A DNA stretch of 11,421 nucleotides from Pseudomonadota bacterium (GTDB taxonomy: Bacteria > Pseudomonadota > Gammaproteobacteria > Enterobacterales > Enterobacteriaceae). Position 1 is the stretch's first letter, and each line of letters opens with the position of its first letter. Below, one piece after another: positions 1 to 7,703 of the stretch. Below the pieces are notes generated by a model. It did not search any database and was not told the DNA's origin. It worked only from the letters and a program-made list of their open reading frames with translations. A program made the position numbers and the translations under genes. The stretch spans positions 1 through 11,421 of the forward strand of contig JAFACP010000208.1 of NCBI GenBank assembly GCA_023425455.1, in the 5' to 3' direction.

Positions 1-283
1 CCTGCGCCAGTTGAGCCGCATCGTACATATGGTGCATCGCCGGAATGGTCTGCAGGCCAACGTTGTACATGCCCCAGAACATGGCAGGGAATACCGCTAA
101 CCAGACCAGGATCATCATGCGCTTGAGGTCGATGGCATCACGGACGTGCGCCGCCCCTTTCGTGACCAGCCCTGGCGTATAGAAAATGGTCGTGGTCGCT
201 TCAAACAGCGGGTAATACTTTTCCAGCTTGCCGCCCTGGGTAAAGTGCGGCTCAATTTTTTCAAAGAAGTGTTTTAAGCCCAT
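1..283 (-). CDS. nqrB: Na+-translocating NADH:quinone reductase subunit B, N-terminal part (cut by window edge)
   Basis: This is the first 94 codons of NqrB; the rest lies beyond the left edge. NqrB is a membrane subunit of Na+-NQR, the respiratory complex that oxidises NADH, reduces ubiquinone and pumps Na+ out across the inner membrane. In this family it carries a covalently bound FMN and riboflavin, but those sites are not in the visible part. The protein begins [14 protein letters not shown] and contains the family-typical stretches [19 protein letters not shown] and the membrane entry segment [16 protein letters not shown], which closely match remembered Vibrio NqrB. The start at 283 is only 3 bases after the nqrA stop. 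Its AGGAAGG ribosome site lies inside the last nqrA codons, so the two genes are very likely co-transcribed and translationally coupled. Confidence 0.95.
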   Translation of the reverse strand, partial: MGLKHFFEKIEPHFTQGGKLEKYYPLFEATTTIFYTPGLVTKGAAHVRDAIDLKRMMILVWLAVFPAMFWGMYNVGLQTIPAMHHMYDAAQLAQ

Positions 284-286
284 CAG

Positions 287-1630
287 TTATCCTTCCTGCT
301 CAATGCGGGTTAACACCTCGCGCAATACGGGTCCATATTCGTATTTACCCGGACAAACATACGTACACAGCGCCAAATCTTCTTCATCCAGCTCAAGGCA
401 GCCCAGCGCCTGTGCGCCATCGCTGTCGCCGGCAAGCAGATCGCGCAGCAGCATGGTCGGCAGAATGTCCAGTGGCATGACGCGCTCATAGTTGCCAATC
501 GGCACCATTGCACGCTCACCGCCATTGGTGCTGGTGGAGAAGTTAAACAGTTTATGACGCAGGAAATGACCAAGCGTGGTACGGGTGACGGAGTATTTCT
601 CCGCACCGGGTAGCACCCACCCCAGCAGCTCTTTCTCACGCCCCTCTTCCAGGACGCTGACCTGCAGATGGAAACGCCCCAGATACGCTTTCGCGCCCGT
701 CGCGTGTCGCCCGCTGAGTACCGAGCCGGAAATCAGGCGATTTTCCCCCGCTTTCTGCTCTTCAGACAACAGTTCATTGAGGTCAGCACCGGGCAGCGTG
801 CGCACCAGACGCGGGTTGGTCGCCTGCGGTCCGCCGATGGCGATCACACGCTCAGCGCAGAGCTCGCCGGTAGTAAAGAGTTTGCCGATGGCGATCACAT
901 CCTGATAGTTGAGGTGCCAGACCTGTTTGGTCATGCTCACCGGTTCAAGGAAATGGATGTGGGTTCCCGCAAGCCCGGCCGGATGCGGCCCGGCAAAGGC
1001 ATTAAAGGTGACCTGCCCCTGAGGGTGACCACCGAGTTTACCGCCGCTGGCCTGACAGACATGGATTTTCCCCGATGTCAGACGCGTTAAGAGGGTCAGC
1101 CCCGCATCAAACGCCTGACGCTCGGCAAGAATGAGGGGTTGCGGATCGGCGCTGAGCGGATTGGTGTCCATCGCGGTCACGAAGATGGCGGCAGGCGTAC
1201 TCCCGGGCACCGGCGTTTTGCTGAACGGGCGCGTGCGAAACGCCGTCCACAGGCCAGACTCCAGCAGTTGCGACTGCACAGTCTCACGGCTCAGCGTGGC
1301 AAGATCCCCGGCGTCAAAACGGGTAAATTCGCGCTGCTCATCGCCATTAAGACGGATAACGATTGACTGAAAAACGCGACGCTCGCCGCGGTTGATGGCC
1401 ACGATAGTGCCGCTGGCGGGGGCGGTAAACAGCACGCCGGGATTTTTTTTATCCTCGAACAGTGCCTGCCCTTTTATGACCTGCTCACCTTCCTGAACCA
1501 GCATTGAAGGGCGCATACCAACGTAATCGTCACCCACAATAGCGACATGGTGAACGCTGGCGCCCGTCGAAACGTGCTGCTCAGGCAAGCCTGAAATAGG
1601 AAGATCAAGTCCTTTTCTGATTCTAAACAT
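287..1630 (-). CDS. nqrA: Na+-translocating NADH:quinone reductase subunit A
   Basis: This encodes NqrA, the peripheral cytoplasmic-side subunit of Na+-NQR, which in studied complexes contributes to ubiquinone binding. The protein is 447 aa, the normal family length. It starts [14 protein letters not shown] and carries conserved blocks such as [49 protein letters not shown] (here [12 protein letters not shown]), ISGSVLSG, and the C-terminal [16 protein letters not shown]. The open frame extends upstream to an ATG at 1720, but family proteins begin at the ATG at 1628-1630, so I use that start. Its ribosome site is weak: GGAAA at 1643-1647, 12 bases away. It is the first gene of the nqr operon (nqrA-nqrB in view) and is divergent from dpaA. 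E. coli K-12 lacks nqr; Klebsiella and Enterobacter have it. Confidence 0.96.
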   Translation of the reverse strand: MFRIRKGLDLPISGLPEQHVSTGASVHHVAIVGDDYVGMRPSMLVQEGEQVIKGQALFEDKKNPGVLFTAPASGTIVAINRGERRVFQSIVIRLNGDEQREFTRFDAGDLATLSRETVQSQLLESGLWTAFRTRPFSKTPVPGSTPAAIFVTAMDTNPLSADPQPLILAERQAFDAGLTLLTRLTSGKIHVCQASGGKLGGHPQGQVTFNAFAGPHPAGLAGTHIHFLEPVSMTKQVWHLNYQDVIAIGKLFTTGELCAERVIAIGGPQATNPRLVRTLPGADLNELLSEEQKAGENRLISGSVLSGRHATGAKAYLGRFHLQVSVLEEGREKELLGWVLPGAEKYSVTRTTLGHFLRHKLFNFSTSTNGGERAMVPIGNYERVMPLDILPTMLLRDLLAGDSDGAQALGCLELDEEDLALCTYVCPGKYEYGPVLREVLTRIEQEG

Positions 1631-1681
1631 GTGGTTAGCGAGTTTCCATGAATAACAATTCAAGATGACCAAAAGTGTAAC

Positions 1682-1708
1682 ATTTTCACCCTTTCGGGGG
1701 CAGAAAAT
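1682..1708 (-). promoter_or_regulatory. Inverted repeat upstream of nqrA
   Basis: The arms ATTTTC (1682-1687) and GAAAAT (1703-1708) are perfectly complementary, with a nested CCC (1689-1691) and GGG (1696-1698) inside. The element lies 52-78 bases before the nqrA start. It could be an operator or a hairpin in the nqr leader RNA. No U-tract follows it on either strand, so it is not a simple terminator. No regulator is recognised. Confidence 0.3.
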
Positions 1709-1792
1709 CCGCTCTGTCACACCCCAAAATGCGAGCTATTACGCAAAGTTCCTGGAGTCAGGAGGCGTTAAACAGGATATAAAGTAAAACTA

Positions 1793-1806
1793 ATGTGTAA
1801 ACACAT
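1793..1806. promoter_or_regulatory. Perfect 6-bp inverted repeat, possible operator
   Basis: ATGTGT-AA-ACACAT is a perfect dyad with a two-base centre in the nqrA-dpaA spacer, just upstream of the possible dpaA promoter. It is 163 bases from nqrA and 126 bases from dpaA, so it could serve either gene. It is not a good CRP site (TGTGA-N6-TCACA) because the spacing is too short, and I recognise no other regulator. A chance occurrence is possible. Confidence 0.3.
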
Positions 1807-1816
1807 CGCTTCACGC

Positions 1817-1844
1817 TTGCGAAAATCTATAGCGGTGATAATGT
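1817..1844 (+). promoter_or_regulatory. Possible dpaA promoter
   Basis: TTGCGA at 1817-1822 could be a -35 box. The string GCGGTGATAATG that follows provides either GATAAT (1837-1842, 14-base spacer) or TAATGT (1839-1844, 16-base spacer, preceded by TG). The GCGGTGATA-T string resembles the -10 region of phage lambda pL. This would give a 5' leader of roughly 80 bases before the dpaA start. Spacing is not ideal, so this is only a candidate. Confidence 0.3.
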
Positions 1845-1931
1845 GAGCGCGCCTAACCAGAATAATCTGATTTCGGGGTTGCCTTTGCCGTTCTGGCAAG
1901 TTGTTTTATGTTTTATCAAGGAACTTGTTGT

Positions 1932-2672
1932 ATGCGTAAAATCGCATTGTTCATTGCGATGCTTCTGATTCCGTGCATGTCGTTCGCCGGGCTGCTCAGC
2001 AGCAACAGCTCAACCACGCCGGTCAGCAAAGAATATAAACAGCAGTTGATGGGATCGCCGGTTTATATTCAGATCTTCAAGGAAGAACGCACCCTCGACC
2101 TGTTTGTAAAAATGGGTGAGACCTGGCAACTGCTCGATAGCTACAAGATTTGTAACTATTCAGGCGGGCTTGGGCCAAAACAGCGTCAGGGGGACTTCAA
2201 GAGCCCCGAAGGGTTTTACAGCGTCCAGCGTAACCAGCTGAAACCCGATAGCCGTTTCTACAAAGCGATTAACATCGGCTTCCCGAACGCCTTTGACCGC
2301 GCTCACGGTTACGAAGGTAAATACCTGATGATCCACGGTGCCTGCGTGTCCATCGGCTGCTACGCGATGACCGATTCAGGTATTGATGAGATTTTCCAGT
2401 TTGTCACCGGCGCGCTGGTGTTTGGTCAGCAAAGCGTTCAGGTCAGTATCTACCCCTTCCGCATGACCGACGCCAATATGGCTCGTCATAAGTATTCGTA
2501 TTTTGCCGATTTCTGGAAACAGCTGAAGCCGGGTTACGACTACTTCGAACAGACGCACAAGCCGCCGGTGGTGTCCGTTGTCGATGGCCGCTACGTGGTC
2601 AGCAAACCGCTGAGCCACGAAGTTGTCCATCCTCAGTTGGCCTCAAATTACACGGTCGCCGAGACAAAATAG
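1932..2672 (+). CDS. dpaA: Peptidoglycan-Braun lipoprotein (Lpp) amidase/hydrolase, YkuD (L,D-transpeptidase) fold
   Basis: This is the orthologue of E. coli YafK (DpaA, LdtF), 246 aa as in E. coli. The family member cleaves the bond between Lpp and peptidoglycan meso-DAP, opposing the L,D-transpeptidases that attach Lpp. A Sec signal peptide is clear: MRK, a hydrophobic stretch, then a likely cut after SFA (residues 17-19), so the enzyme acts in the periplasm. The YkuD catalytic motif is present as IHG at 134-136 and SIGC at 140-143, giving H135 and the catalytic C143. I chose the ATG at 1932 because AAGGAA (1918-1923) lies 8 bases upstream and the E. coli protein starts here. The earlier in-frame ATG at 1908 would put eight residues before the signal peptide. 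Its last 30 bases overlap the 3' end of convergent yafJ. Confidence 0.95.
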   Translation: MRKIALFIAMLLIPCMSFAGLLSSNSSTTPVSKEYKQQLMGSPVYIQIFKEERTLDLFVKMGETWQLLDSYKICNYSGGLGPKQRQGDFKSPEGFYSVQRNQLKPDSRFYKAINIGFPNAFDRAHGYEGKYLMIHGACVSIGCYAMTDSGIDEIFQFVTGALVFGQQSVQVSIYPFRMTDANMARHKYSYFADFWKQLKPGYDYFEQTHKPPVVSVVDGRYVVSKPLSHEVVHPQLASNYTVAETK

Positions 2673-3410
2673 CACCCACTCGCCTGGCATAATTTTTTGC
2701 CAGGCTTCGTTGCCGGTCAGCGGCTGCGTCGCGATAACGGTGGCCACGTCATTCGGCGTAGTCTCTGTCTGAAAATCGATTTCCACATCCTGATCCAGCA
2801 GTTTTGCCACGCCAAACGGCGCACGGCGGGTGATCCAGAAAAGATTGGTGGAGCAAAACGCCATCACATACCGCCCGTCCGAAAGCAGCATGTTGAACAC
2901 CCCTTTCTCGCGAAGTTCCGCCGCCAGCAAGGCGATATATTTAAACACCGCCGTCATATTGCCCGGCGTACGGGGATAGCGCTGCGTGAGCTTATGCAGC
3001 AGCCAGCAAAATGCCTTTTCACTGTCCGTCTCCCCTACCGGGCGAAAATTCCCGGTCTCCAGCGTTTTATAGCCTGAAAGCTGCCCGTTGTGGGCGTAGG
3101 TCCAGTTGCGGCCCCACAGCTCACGGGTAAACGGATGGGTGTTCTCCAGCGCCACCTCGCCGCGATTCGCCTGGCGAATATGGGCAATAACCGAGCAGGA
3201 TTTTATCGGGTAATCCTGCACCAGCCTGGCAATCGGCGAGTTGAAGCTGGGTTGCGGATCTTTGAAAGTGCGACACCCTTTGCCTTCATAAAAGGTAATG
3301 CCCCAGCCGTCTTTATGCGGCCCGGTTCCGCCACCGCGCTGAACCAGCCCGGTGAAGCTAAAGCAGATATCGGTTGGCACATTGGCGCTCATCCCGAGCA
3401 GTTCGCACAT
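2643..3410 (-). CDS. yafJ: Class II glutamine amidotransferase-family protein YafJ
   Basis: A 255 aa protein nearly identical to E. coli YafJ in length and remembered sequence. It is an N-terminal nucleophile (Ntn) type glutamine amidotransferase domain protein. The start MCELLGMS would expose Cys2 as the nucleophile after removal of the initiator Met. Further family signatures are [37 protein letters not shown] and [10 protein letters not shown]. The amide acceptor and physiological role are not known to me, and no partner synthase domain is attached. It has a strong ribosome site, GGAGG at 3417-3421, six bases before the ATG. It lies downstream of gmhA on the same strand with a 150-base spacer, so it may be in the same transcript or have its own promoter. 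Its stop codon lies inside the end of dpaA. Confidence 0.93.
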   Translation of the reverse strand: MCELLGMSANVPTDICFSFTGLVQRGGGTGPHKDGWGITFYEGKGCRTFKDPQPSFNSPIARLVQDYPIKSCSVIAHIRQANRGEVALENTHPFTRELWGRNWTYAHNGQLSGYKTLETGNFRPVGETDSEKAFCWLLHKLTQRYPRTPGNMTAVFKYIALLAAELREKGVFNMLLSDGRYVMAFCSTNLFWITRRAPFGVAKLLDQDVEIDFQTETTPNDVATVIATQPLTGNEAWQKIMPGEWVLFCLGDRVI

Positions 3411-3426
3411 ACGTCACCTCCACAAA

Positions 3427-3448
3427 ACGCCTTACAGCGGGAAGGCGT
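3427..3448 (-). other. Hairpin just upstream of the yafJ ribosome site
   Basis: ACGCCTT (3427-3433) and AAGGCGT (3442-3448) form a perfect 7-bp stem with an 8-base loop. Read in the yafJ direction the stem is followed by TTTGTGGAGG, so it ends six bases before the ribosome site. It could be a weak terminator after gmhA, a leader hairpin that affects yafJ translation, or chance. The T-run is too short for a confident terminator call. Confidence 0.35.
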
Positions 3449-3484
3449 CATTGTTGCAGCCAGACTGGATGCGGACAGCGCACA

Positions 3485-3531
3485 GAAACCGGAGCGTACG
3501 CGGAGTACATGAAGGTTTCGGGCGCTGCCCG
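3485..3531. repeat. Tandem inverted repeats in the gmhA-yafJ spacer
   Basis: GAAACC (3485-3490) pairs with GGTTTC (3514-3519), with the self-complementary GCGTACGC (3494-3501) inside the loop. It abuts a second hairpin, CGGGC (3519-3523) with GCCCG (3527-3531) and a 3-base loop. Neither has a U-tract in the gmhA direction. They could be mRNA 3'-end or processing structures. No known repeat family (REP or ERIC) is recognised. Confidence 0.35.
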
Positions 3532-3560
3532 GATGCAAAATGGCAACAAAAATCGCCTTC

Positions 3561-4139
3561 TTACTTAACCATCTCTTTTTCGATCAGCTGGATCAGGATG
3601 TGGATCACTTTAATGTGAATTTCCTGAATGCGGTCAGCATAACCAAAGTGCGGAACACGAATTTCGATATCCGCCGTACCCGCCATCTTACCGCCGTCTT
3701 TACCGGTCAGGGTGATCACCTTCATCCCTTTTTCACGCGCGGCGGCGATAGCTTTGATGACGTTGCCGGAATTGCCAGAGGTGGAGATGCCCAGCAGCAC
3801 GTCACCTTCACGGCCTACCGCTTCAACGTAACGGGAGAAGACATAGTCGTAACCAAAGTCGTTGCTCACGCAGGAGAGGTGGCTGACGTCGGAAATCGCA
3901 ATCGCCGGGTAGCCCGGACGGTTTTCGCGATAACGCCCGGTTAACTCTTCCGCGAAGTGCATCGCGTCGCAGTGCGAACCGCCGTTACCGCAGGAGAGCA
4001 CTTTACCACCGGCTTTGAAACTGTCCGCCAGCAGGACCGCCGCGCGCTGAATAGCGTGAATATTGGCATCATCTTTCAGAAAGTTGGCCAGCGTTTCCGC
4101 CGCTTCGTTCAGTTCGTTACGAATAAGATCCTGGTACAT
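3561..4139 (-). CDS. gmhA: Sedoheptulose-7-phosphate isomerase (phosphoheptose isomerase)
   Basis: This is GmhA (LpcA), 192 aa, the same length as in E. coli. It converts D-sedoheptulose 7-phosphate to D-glycero-D-manno-heptose 7-phosphate in the cytoplasm, the first step toward ADP-heptose for the LPS inner core. It is a single SIS-domain protein. The sugar-phosphate binding segments are [13 protein letters not shown] (49-61) and [10 protein letters not shown] (117-126). The catalytic and metal-associated residues known from E. coli are all present: H61, E65, Q172 and H180. Compared with remembered E. coli GmhA it differs mainly at residues 88-100 ([14 protein letters not shown]). The ribosome site AAGGA (4148-4152) is 8 bases before the ATG. 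It is divergent from fadE across a 240-base spacer. Confidence 0.97.
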   Translation of the reverse strand: MYQDLIRNELNEAAETLANFLKDDANIHAIQRAAVLLADSFKAGGKVLSCGNGGSHCDAMHFAEELTGRYRENRPGYPAIAISDVSHLSCVSNDFGYDYVFSRYVEAVGREGDVLLGISTSGNSGNVIKAIAAAREKGMKVITLTGKDGGKMAGTADIEIRVPHFGYADRIQEIHIKVIHILIQLIEKEMVK

Positions 4140-4178
4140 GAGGATAATCCTTCAGTATTGGTGAAAATAACACAGTGA

Positions 4179-4184
4179 AGTGTA
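4179..4184 (-). promoter_or_regulatory. Possible gmhA -10 box
   Basis: Read on the minus strand, TACACT matches the -10 consensus at 4 of 6 positions and lies about 40 bases before the gmhA start. No convincing -35 box stands 16-18 bases upstream, so the call is weak. Confidence 0.2.
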
Positions 4185-4280
4185 CCGGATAGCGCTAAAG
4201 GCGAGAAGCTAAAGCCATGCGAATCGTCCGGCGTTTTGCTTTTTCGTGCCTGACGAATGGGGAACAATGTGAACCAGGTT

Positions 4281-4295
4281 GTAATTATTTTGTAA
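4281..4295 (+). promoter_or_regulatory. Possible ArcA box upstream of fadE
   Basis: GTAA at 4281-4284 and GTAA at 4292-4295 are direct repeats 11 bases apart in an A/T-rich context. This is the spacing seen in ArcA-binding sites (consensus-like GTTA repeats). E. coli fad genes, including fadE, are repressed anaerobically by ArcA. The repeats would lie about 50-60 bases upstream of the predicted fadE start of transcription. The match to the full 15-base consensus is only about half, so this is tentative. Confidence 0.3.
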
Positions 4296-4331
4296 ACGCA
4301 TTGCTAAAAGAAATAACATCCACTACAACCA

Positions 4332-4337
4332 TATCAT
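4332..4337 (+). promoter_or_regulatory. fadE -10 box
   Basis: TATCAT matches the sigma-70 -10 consensus TATAAT at 5 of 6 positions and lies 42 bases before the fadE ATG. The predicted transcript start is near 4343-4345, inside the FadR site. I see no good -35 at the right distance, which suggests a promoter that depends on an activator, but this is inference. Confidence 0.5.
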
Positions 4338-4340
4338 CAC

Positions 4341-4357
4341 AAGTGGTCAGACCTCCT
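4341..4357 (+). promoter_or_regulatory. FadR operator of fadE
   Basis: AAGTGGTCAGACCTCCT closely fits the 17-base FadR operator pattern (A-CTGGTC-GACC-G-T). Its core TGGTCAGACC is intact. FadR represses beta-oxidation genes, and long-chain acyl-CoA releases it. The operator begins three bases after the -10 box and would cover the transcript start, the classic position for repression. It ends 22 bases before the fadE ATG. Confidence 0.75.
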
Positions 4358-4379
4358 ACAAGCAAGGGAGCTTTTCTTT

Positions 4380-6824
4380 ATGATGATTTTGAGCATTATC
4401 GCAACCGTTGTTCTTCTCGGTGTGCTGTTCTATCACCGTGTAAGTCTATTCCTGAGCAGCCTGATAATTCTGGCCTGGACAGCCGCGCTTGGCGTTGCAG
4501 GTCTCTGGAATATCTGGCTTTTAGTCCCGCTGGCCATCATCCTTCTGCCGTTTAACTTTACGCCAATGCGTAAGTCAATGATCTCCGCCCCGGTGTTCAA
4601 AGGGTTCCGTAAAGTGATGCCGCCGATGTCGCGTACGGAGAAAGAGGCGATTGATGCCGGCACCACCTGGTGGGAAGGCGATCTGTTCCAGGGCAACCCG
4701 GACTGGAAAAAGCTGCATAACTATCCGCAGCCGCGGCTGCCCGCAGAAGAACAAGCCTTTATCGACGGTCCGGTGGAAGCAGCCTGCCGTATGGCGAACG
4801 ACTTTGCCATTACCCACGAGATGGCCGACCTGCCGCCGGAGCTGTGGGCCTATCTGAAAGAGCATCGCTTCTTCGCGATGATCATTAAAAAAGAGTACGG
4901 CGGCCTGGAATTCTCTGCCTATGCGCAGGCCCGCGTTCTGCAAAAACTGGCTGGCGTGTCGGGGATCCTGGCGATCACCGTGGGCGTGCCGAACTCCCTC
5001 GGTCCGGGGGAACTGCTGCAGCATTACGGTACAGAAGAGCAAAAAGATCACTATCTGCCGCGTCTGGCGCGGGGTCAGGAGATCCCGTGCTTCGCGCTGA
5101 CCAGCCCGGAAGCGGGTTCAGATGCAGGCGCAATCCCGGATACCGGTGTGGTGTGTATGGGCGAGTGGCAGGGTGAACAGGTGCTGGGCATGCGCCTGAC
5201 CTGGAACAAGCGCTACATCACTCTGGCCCCTATCGCGACCGTGCTGGGCCTCGCGTTTAAACTCTCTGACCCGGAAAAACTGCTGGGCGGCGAAGAGGAT
5301 CTGGGCATTACCTGTGCGCTGATCCCTACCTCGACTCCGGGCGTGGAAATTGGCCGCCGCCACTTCCCGCTGAACGTGCCGTTCCAGAACGGTCCGACCC
5401 GTGGTCAGGATATCTTTGTGCCGATTGATTACATCATCGGTGGGCCAAAAATGGCCGGTCAGGGCTGGCGTATGCTGGTGGAATGTCTGTCGGTGGGTCG
5501 CGGCATTACCCTGCCGTCCAACTCCACCGGCGGCCTGAAATCGGTGGCGATGGGGATTGGCGCCTACGCCCATATCCGTCGTCAGTTCAAAATTGCCATT
5601 GGCAAGATGGAAGGTATCGAAGAGCCGCTGGCGCGAATCGCGGGCAACGCCTACGTGATGGACGCGGCCGCATCCCTGATCACCTACGGCATTATGCTGG
5701 GGGAAAAACCGGCCGTGCTGTCGGCGATTGTGAAGTACCACTGTACCCACCGTGCGCAGCAGTCCATTATCGATGCCATGGATATCGCCGGCGGGAAAGG
5801 CATTATGCTCGGTGAAGGCAACTTCCTCGCCCGTGGCTATCAGGGCGCGCCTATCGCCATTACCGTCGAAGGGGCAAACATCCTGACCCGCAGCATGATG
5901 ATCTTCGGCCAGGGCGCTATCCGCTGCCATCCTTACGTGCTGGAGGAGATGGCCGCCGCGCAGAGTAATGACGTGGATGCCTTCGATACGCTGCTGTTCA
6001 AACATATCGGTCATGTGGGCAGTAACAAAGTGCGCAGCTTCTGGCTGGGTCTAACCAATGGCCGCACCAGCGCAACCCCGACCGCTGACGCGACCAAACG
6101 TTACTATCAGCAGTTGAACCGCCTGAGCGCCAACCTGGCTCTGCTGTCTGACGTCTCGATGGCGGTGCTGGGCGGTAGCCTGAAGCGTCGCGAGCGTATC
6201 TCCGCCCGTCTGGGTGATGTGCTGAGTCAGGTGTTCCTGGCCTCGGCGGTGCTGAAACGCTATGACGACGAAGGCCGTCAGGAAGCCGATCTGCCGCTGG
6301 TTCACTGGGGCGTGCAGGATGCGATGTACCAGGCAGAACAGGCGATTGACGACCTGCTGGCCAACTTCCCGAATCGCCTGGTGGCGGGCGCCCTGCGCGT
6401 GGTGATCTTCCCGACCGGTCGTCATCATCTGGCGCCGTCTGACAAGCTCGACCACAAGGTGGCGAAAATCCTGCAGACCCCGAGCGCAACCCGCTCCCGT
6501 ATTGGCCGTGGTCAGTATCTGGCACCTGTGCCGCATAACCCGGTCGGCCTGCTGGAAGAGGCGCTGCTCGATGTCATGGCTGCCGATCCCATTCACCAGA
6601 AAATCTGCAAACAGCTGGGCAAAAACCTGCCGTTTACCCGCCTGGATGAGCTGGCGAAACAGGCGCTGGCGGGCGGTATTATCGACAAAGATGAAGCCGC
6701 TCTGCTGGTGAAAGCTGAAGAGAGTCGCCTGCGCAGCATCAACGTAGACGATTTTGAACCGGACGAGCTGGCGACCCAGCCGGTAAAGCTGCCGGAGAAG
6801 GCCCGCAAACCTGAAGCCGCATAA
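4380..6824 (+). CDS. fadE: Acyl-CoA dehydrogenase of fatty acid beta-oxidation
   Basis: FadE (YafH), 814 aa, the same length as the E. coli enzyme. It carries out the FAD-dependent first step of each beta-oxidation cycle, acyl-CoA to trans-2-enoyl-CoA. It is much larger than classical acyl-CoA dehydrogenases (about 400 aa) because of an N-terminal membrane region (hydrophobic stretches at about 2-18 and 22-59) and a long C-terminal domain. The flavin/substrate motif [11 protein letters not shown] is at 238-248. [11 protein letters not shown] at 494-504 holds E497, equivalent to the catalytic base in the EG[TA]N motif of this superfamily. Start: ATG at 4380 (a second ATG follows directly), with AAGGGAG (4364-4370) 9 bases upstream. 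Expression is probably controlled by FadR. The gene is monocistronic, ending at a terminator, although yafV follows closely. Confidence 0.97.
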   Translation: MMILSIIATVVLLGVLFYHRVSLFLSSLIILAWTAALGVAGLWNIWLLVPLAIILLPFNFTPMRKSMISAPVFKGFRKVMPPMSRTEKEAIDAGTTWWEGDLFQGNPDWKKLHNYPQPRLPAEEQAFIDGPVEAACRMANDFAITHEMADLPPELWAYLKEHRFFAMIIKKEYGGLEFSAYAQARVLQKLAGVSGILAITVGVPNSLGPGELLQHYGTEEQKDHYLPRLARGQEIPCFALTSPEAGSDAGAIPDTGVVCMGEWQGEQVLGMRLTWNKRYITLAPIATVLGLAFKLSDPEKLLGGEEDLGITCALIPTSTPGVEIGRRHFPLNVPFQNGPTRGQDIFVPIDYIIGGPKMAGQGWRMLVECLSVGRGITLPSNSTGGLKSVAMGIGAYAHIRRQFKIAIGKMEGIEEPLARIAGNAYVMDAAASLITYGIMLGEKPAVLSAIVKYHCTHRAQQSIIDAMDIAGGKGIMLGEGNFLARGYQGAPIAITVEGANILTRSMMIFGQGAIRCHPYVLEEMAAAQSNDVDAFDTLLFKHIGHVGSNKVRSFWLGLTNGRTSATPTADATKRYYQQLNRLSANLALLSDVSMAVLGGSLKRRERISARLGDVLSQVFLASAVLKRYDDEGRQEADLPLVHWGVQDAMYQAEQAIDDLLANFPNRLVAGALRVVIFPTGRHHLAPSDKLDHKVAKILQTPSATRSRIGRGQYLAPVPHNPVGLLEEALLDVMAADPIHQKICKQLGKNLPFTRLDELAKQALAGGIIDKDEAALLVKAEESRLRSINVDDFEPDELATQPVKLPEKARKPEAA

Positions 6825-6843
6825 CCGGTAACGCGTGTACAGA

Positions 6844-6866
6844 CCCCGCCTTGTGCGGGGTTTTTT
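6844..6866 (+). terminator. Rho-independent terminator of fadE
   Basis: CCCCGC (6844-6849) and GCGGGG (6855-6860) form a perfect stem with a 5-base loop, followed by six T (6861-6866). It begins 19 bases after the fadE stop codon and is a strong textbook terminator, separating fadE from yafV. Confidence 0.92.
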
Positions 6867-6891
6867 ATTGCCACATTTTCTCCTGACGTCG

Positions 6892-6900
6892 TGCTACAGT
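6892..6900 (+). promoter_or_regulatory. Possible extended -10 promoter for yafV
   Basis: TGCTACAGT is an extended -10 pattern (TG, one base, then TACAGT, 4 of 6 matches to consensus). It lies after the fadE terminator and 32 bases before the yafV start. A TTGCCA at 6868-6873 is 21 bases upstream, too far for a normal -35. The placement between a terminator and a ribosome site supports it, but the sequence match alone is modest. Confidence 0.35.
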
Positions 6901-6932
6901 GTCGAAAAGCGGTCTTTTGAGGAGTCTGAATT

Positions 6933-7703
6933 GTGCCTGGCCTGAAGATTTCGATTTTACAACAACCTTTAGTGTGGATGGATGGCCCTGCCAACCTTCG
7001 CCATTTTGATCGTCAACTGGAAGAGATTACCGGGCGCGATGTGATTGTCCTGCCAGAGATGTTCACCACGGGCTTTGCGATGGAGGCAGCAAAACAGTCG
7101 CTGCCACAGGATGACGTCGTGGCCTGGATGCATGCAAAAGCGCAGCAAACCAACGCCCTGATAGCAGGCAGCGCCGCGCTGCAGACCGAGCGCGGGCCGG
7201 TCAACCGCTTCCTGCTGGTCGAGCCGGAAGGGCGCGTCCACTTCTACGATAAACGTCACCTGTTCCGCATGGCGGATGAACATCATCACTATCAAGCCGG
7301 CCATGCGCGCGTGGTAATTGAGTGGCGCGGCTGGCGAATTCTGCCGCTGGTCTGCTACGACCTGCGCTTCCCGGTGTGGTCACGCAACCGTAACGATTAT
7401 GATCTGGCGCTGTATGTTGCCAACTGGCCCGCGCCGCGCTCGCTGCACTGGCAATCTCTGCTGGTCGCCCGGGCGATTGAAAACCAGGCGTATGTGGTGG
7501 GCTGTAACCGGGTAGGCACCGACGGTAACGGGCATCATTATCGCGGTGACAGCCGGGTGGTGAATCCGCAGGGCGAGATTATTGCCACCGCCGAGCCGCA
7601 TCAGGCCACGCGCATTGACGCCGAGCTGTCACTGACGGCGCTGAAGGAGTACCGCGAGAAATTTCCCGCCTGGCAGGATGCGGATCCGTTCAGCATCGGA
7701 TGA
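6933..7703 (+). CDS. yafV: Omega-amidase (2-oxoglutaramate amidase), nitrilase/Nit2 family, YafV
   Basis: A 256 aa carbon-nitrogen hydrolase equal in length to E. coli YafV. Family members (Nit2/omega-amidase) hydrolyse alpha-ketoglutaramate, or alpha-ketosuccinamate, to the keto acid and ammonia. They clear the by-product of glutamine transamination, for instance in methionine salvage. The nitrilase Glu-Lys-Cys triad is visible as LPEMFTTGF (E42), YDKRHLF (K107) and VCYDLRFP (C141). No signal peptide is present, so it is cytoplasmic. The start is GTG at 6933, supported by GAGGAG (6919-6924) 8 bases upstream and by the E. coli N-terminus PGLKI; there is no in-frame ATG nearby. In E. coli K-12 ivy stands between this gene and fadE; here only 108 bases do. 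Confidence 0.94.
   Translation: MPGLKISILQQPLVWMDGPANLRHFDRQLEEITGRDVIVLPEMFTTGFAMEAAKQSLPQDDVVAWMHAKAQQTNALIAGSAALQTERGPVNRFLLVEPEGRVHFYDKRHLFRMADEHHHYQAGHARVVIEWRGWRILPLVCYDLRFPVWSRNRNDYDLALYVANWPAPRSLHWQSLLVARAIENQAYVVGCNRVGTDGNGHHYRGDSRVVNPQGEIIATAEPHQATRIDAELSLTALKEYREKFPAWQDADPFSIG

Larger units (their letters stand above)
1631..1931. other. Divergent nqrA/dpaA intergenic region
   Basis: These 301 bases hold no convincing gene. They must contain the promoters for both the nqr operon (leftward) and dpaA (rightward). The region is richer in A+T than the flanking genes. I see two inverted repeats (1682-1708 and 1793-1806) and one possible rightward promoter near 1817-1844, each listed separately. 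I could not identify a convincing sigma-70 promoter for nqrA on the minus strand; the best -10-like string was not paired with a credible -35. The in-frame upstream extension of nqrA (1631-1720) and of dpaA (1908-1931) are not supported as coding. Confidence 0.6.

Noticed and set aside
1631..1720. N-terminal extension of nqrA to the ATG at 1720
   Set aside because: NqrA proteins begin at the M-F/I-x-I-x-KGLDLP motif. The extra 30 residues have no family counterpart and lie in the intergenic region.
1908..1931. Upstream ATG of dpaA at 1908
   Set aside because: It would put eight residues before a well-formed signal peptide. The AAGGAA ribosome site is correctly spaced for the ATG at 1932.
4268..4283. 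CRP site upstream of fadE
   Set aside because: Only the left half TGTGA matches; the right half TTGTA matches TCACA at two of five positions.
4217..4555. 112-codon frame spanning the fadE upstream region
   Set aside because: It runs through the FadR operator and into fadE in another frame, and its translation resembles nothing known.
5118..6014. 298-codon open frame antisense to fadE
   Set aside because: It is a shadow of the G+C-rich fadE codons. It has no recognisable domain, and the sense frame is a certain gene.
5998..6596. Two further antisense open frames (175 and 181 codons) inside fadE
   Set aside because: Low-complexity, His/Gln- or Pro/Arg-rich translations typical of shadow frames, with no ribosome site or family resemblance.
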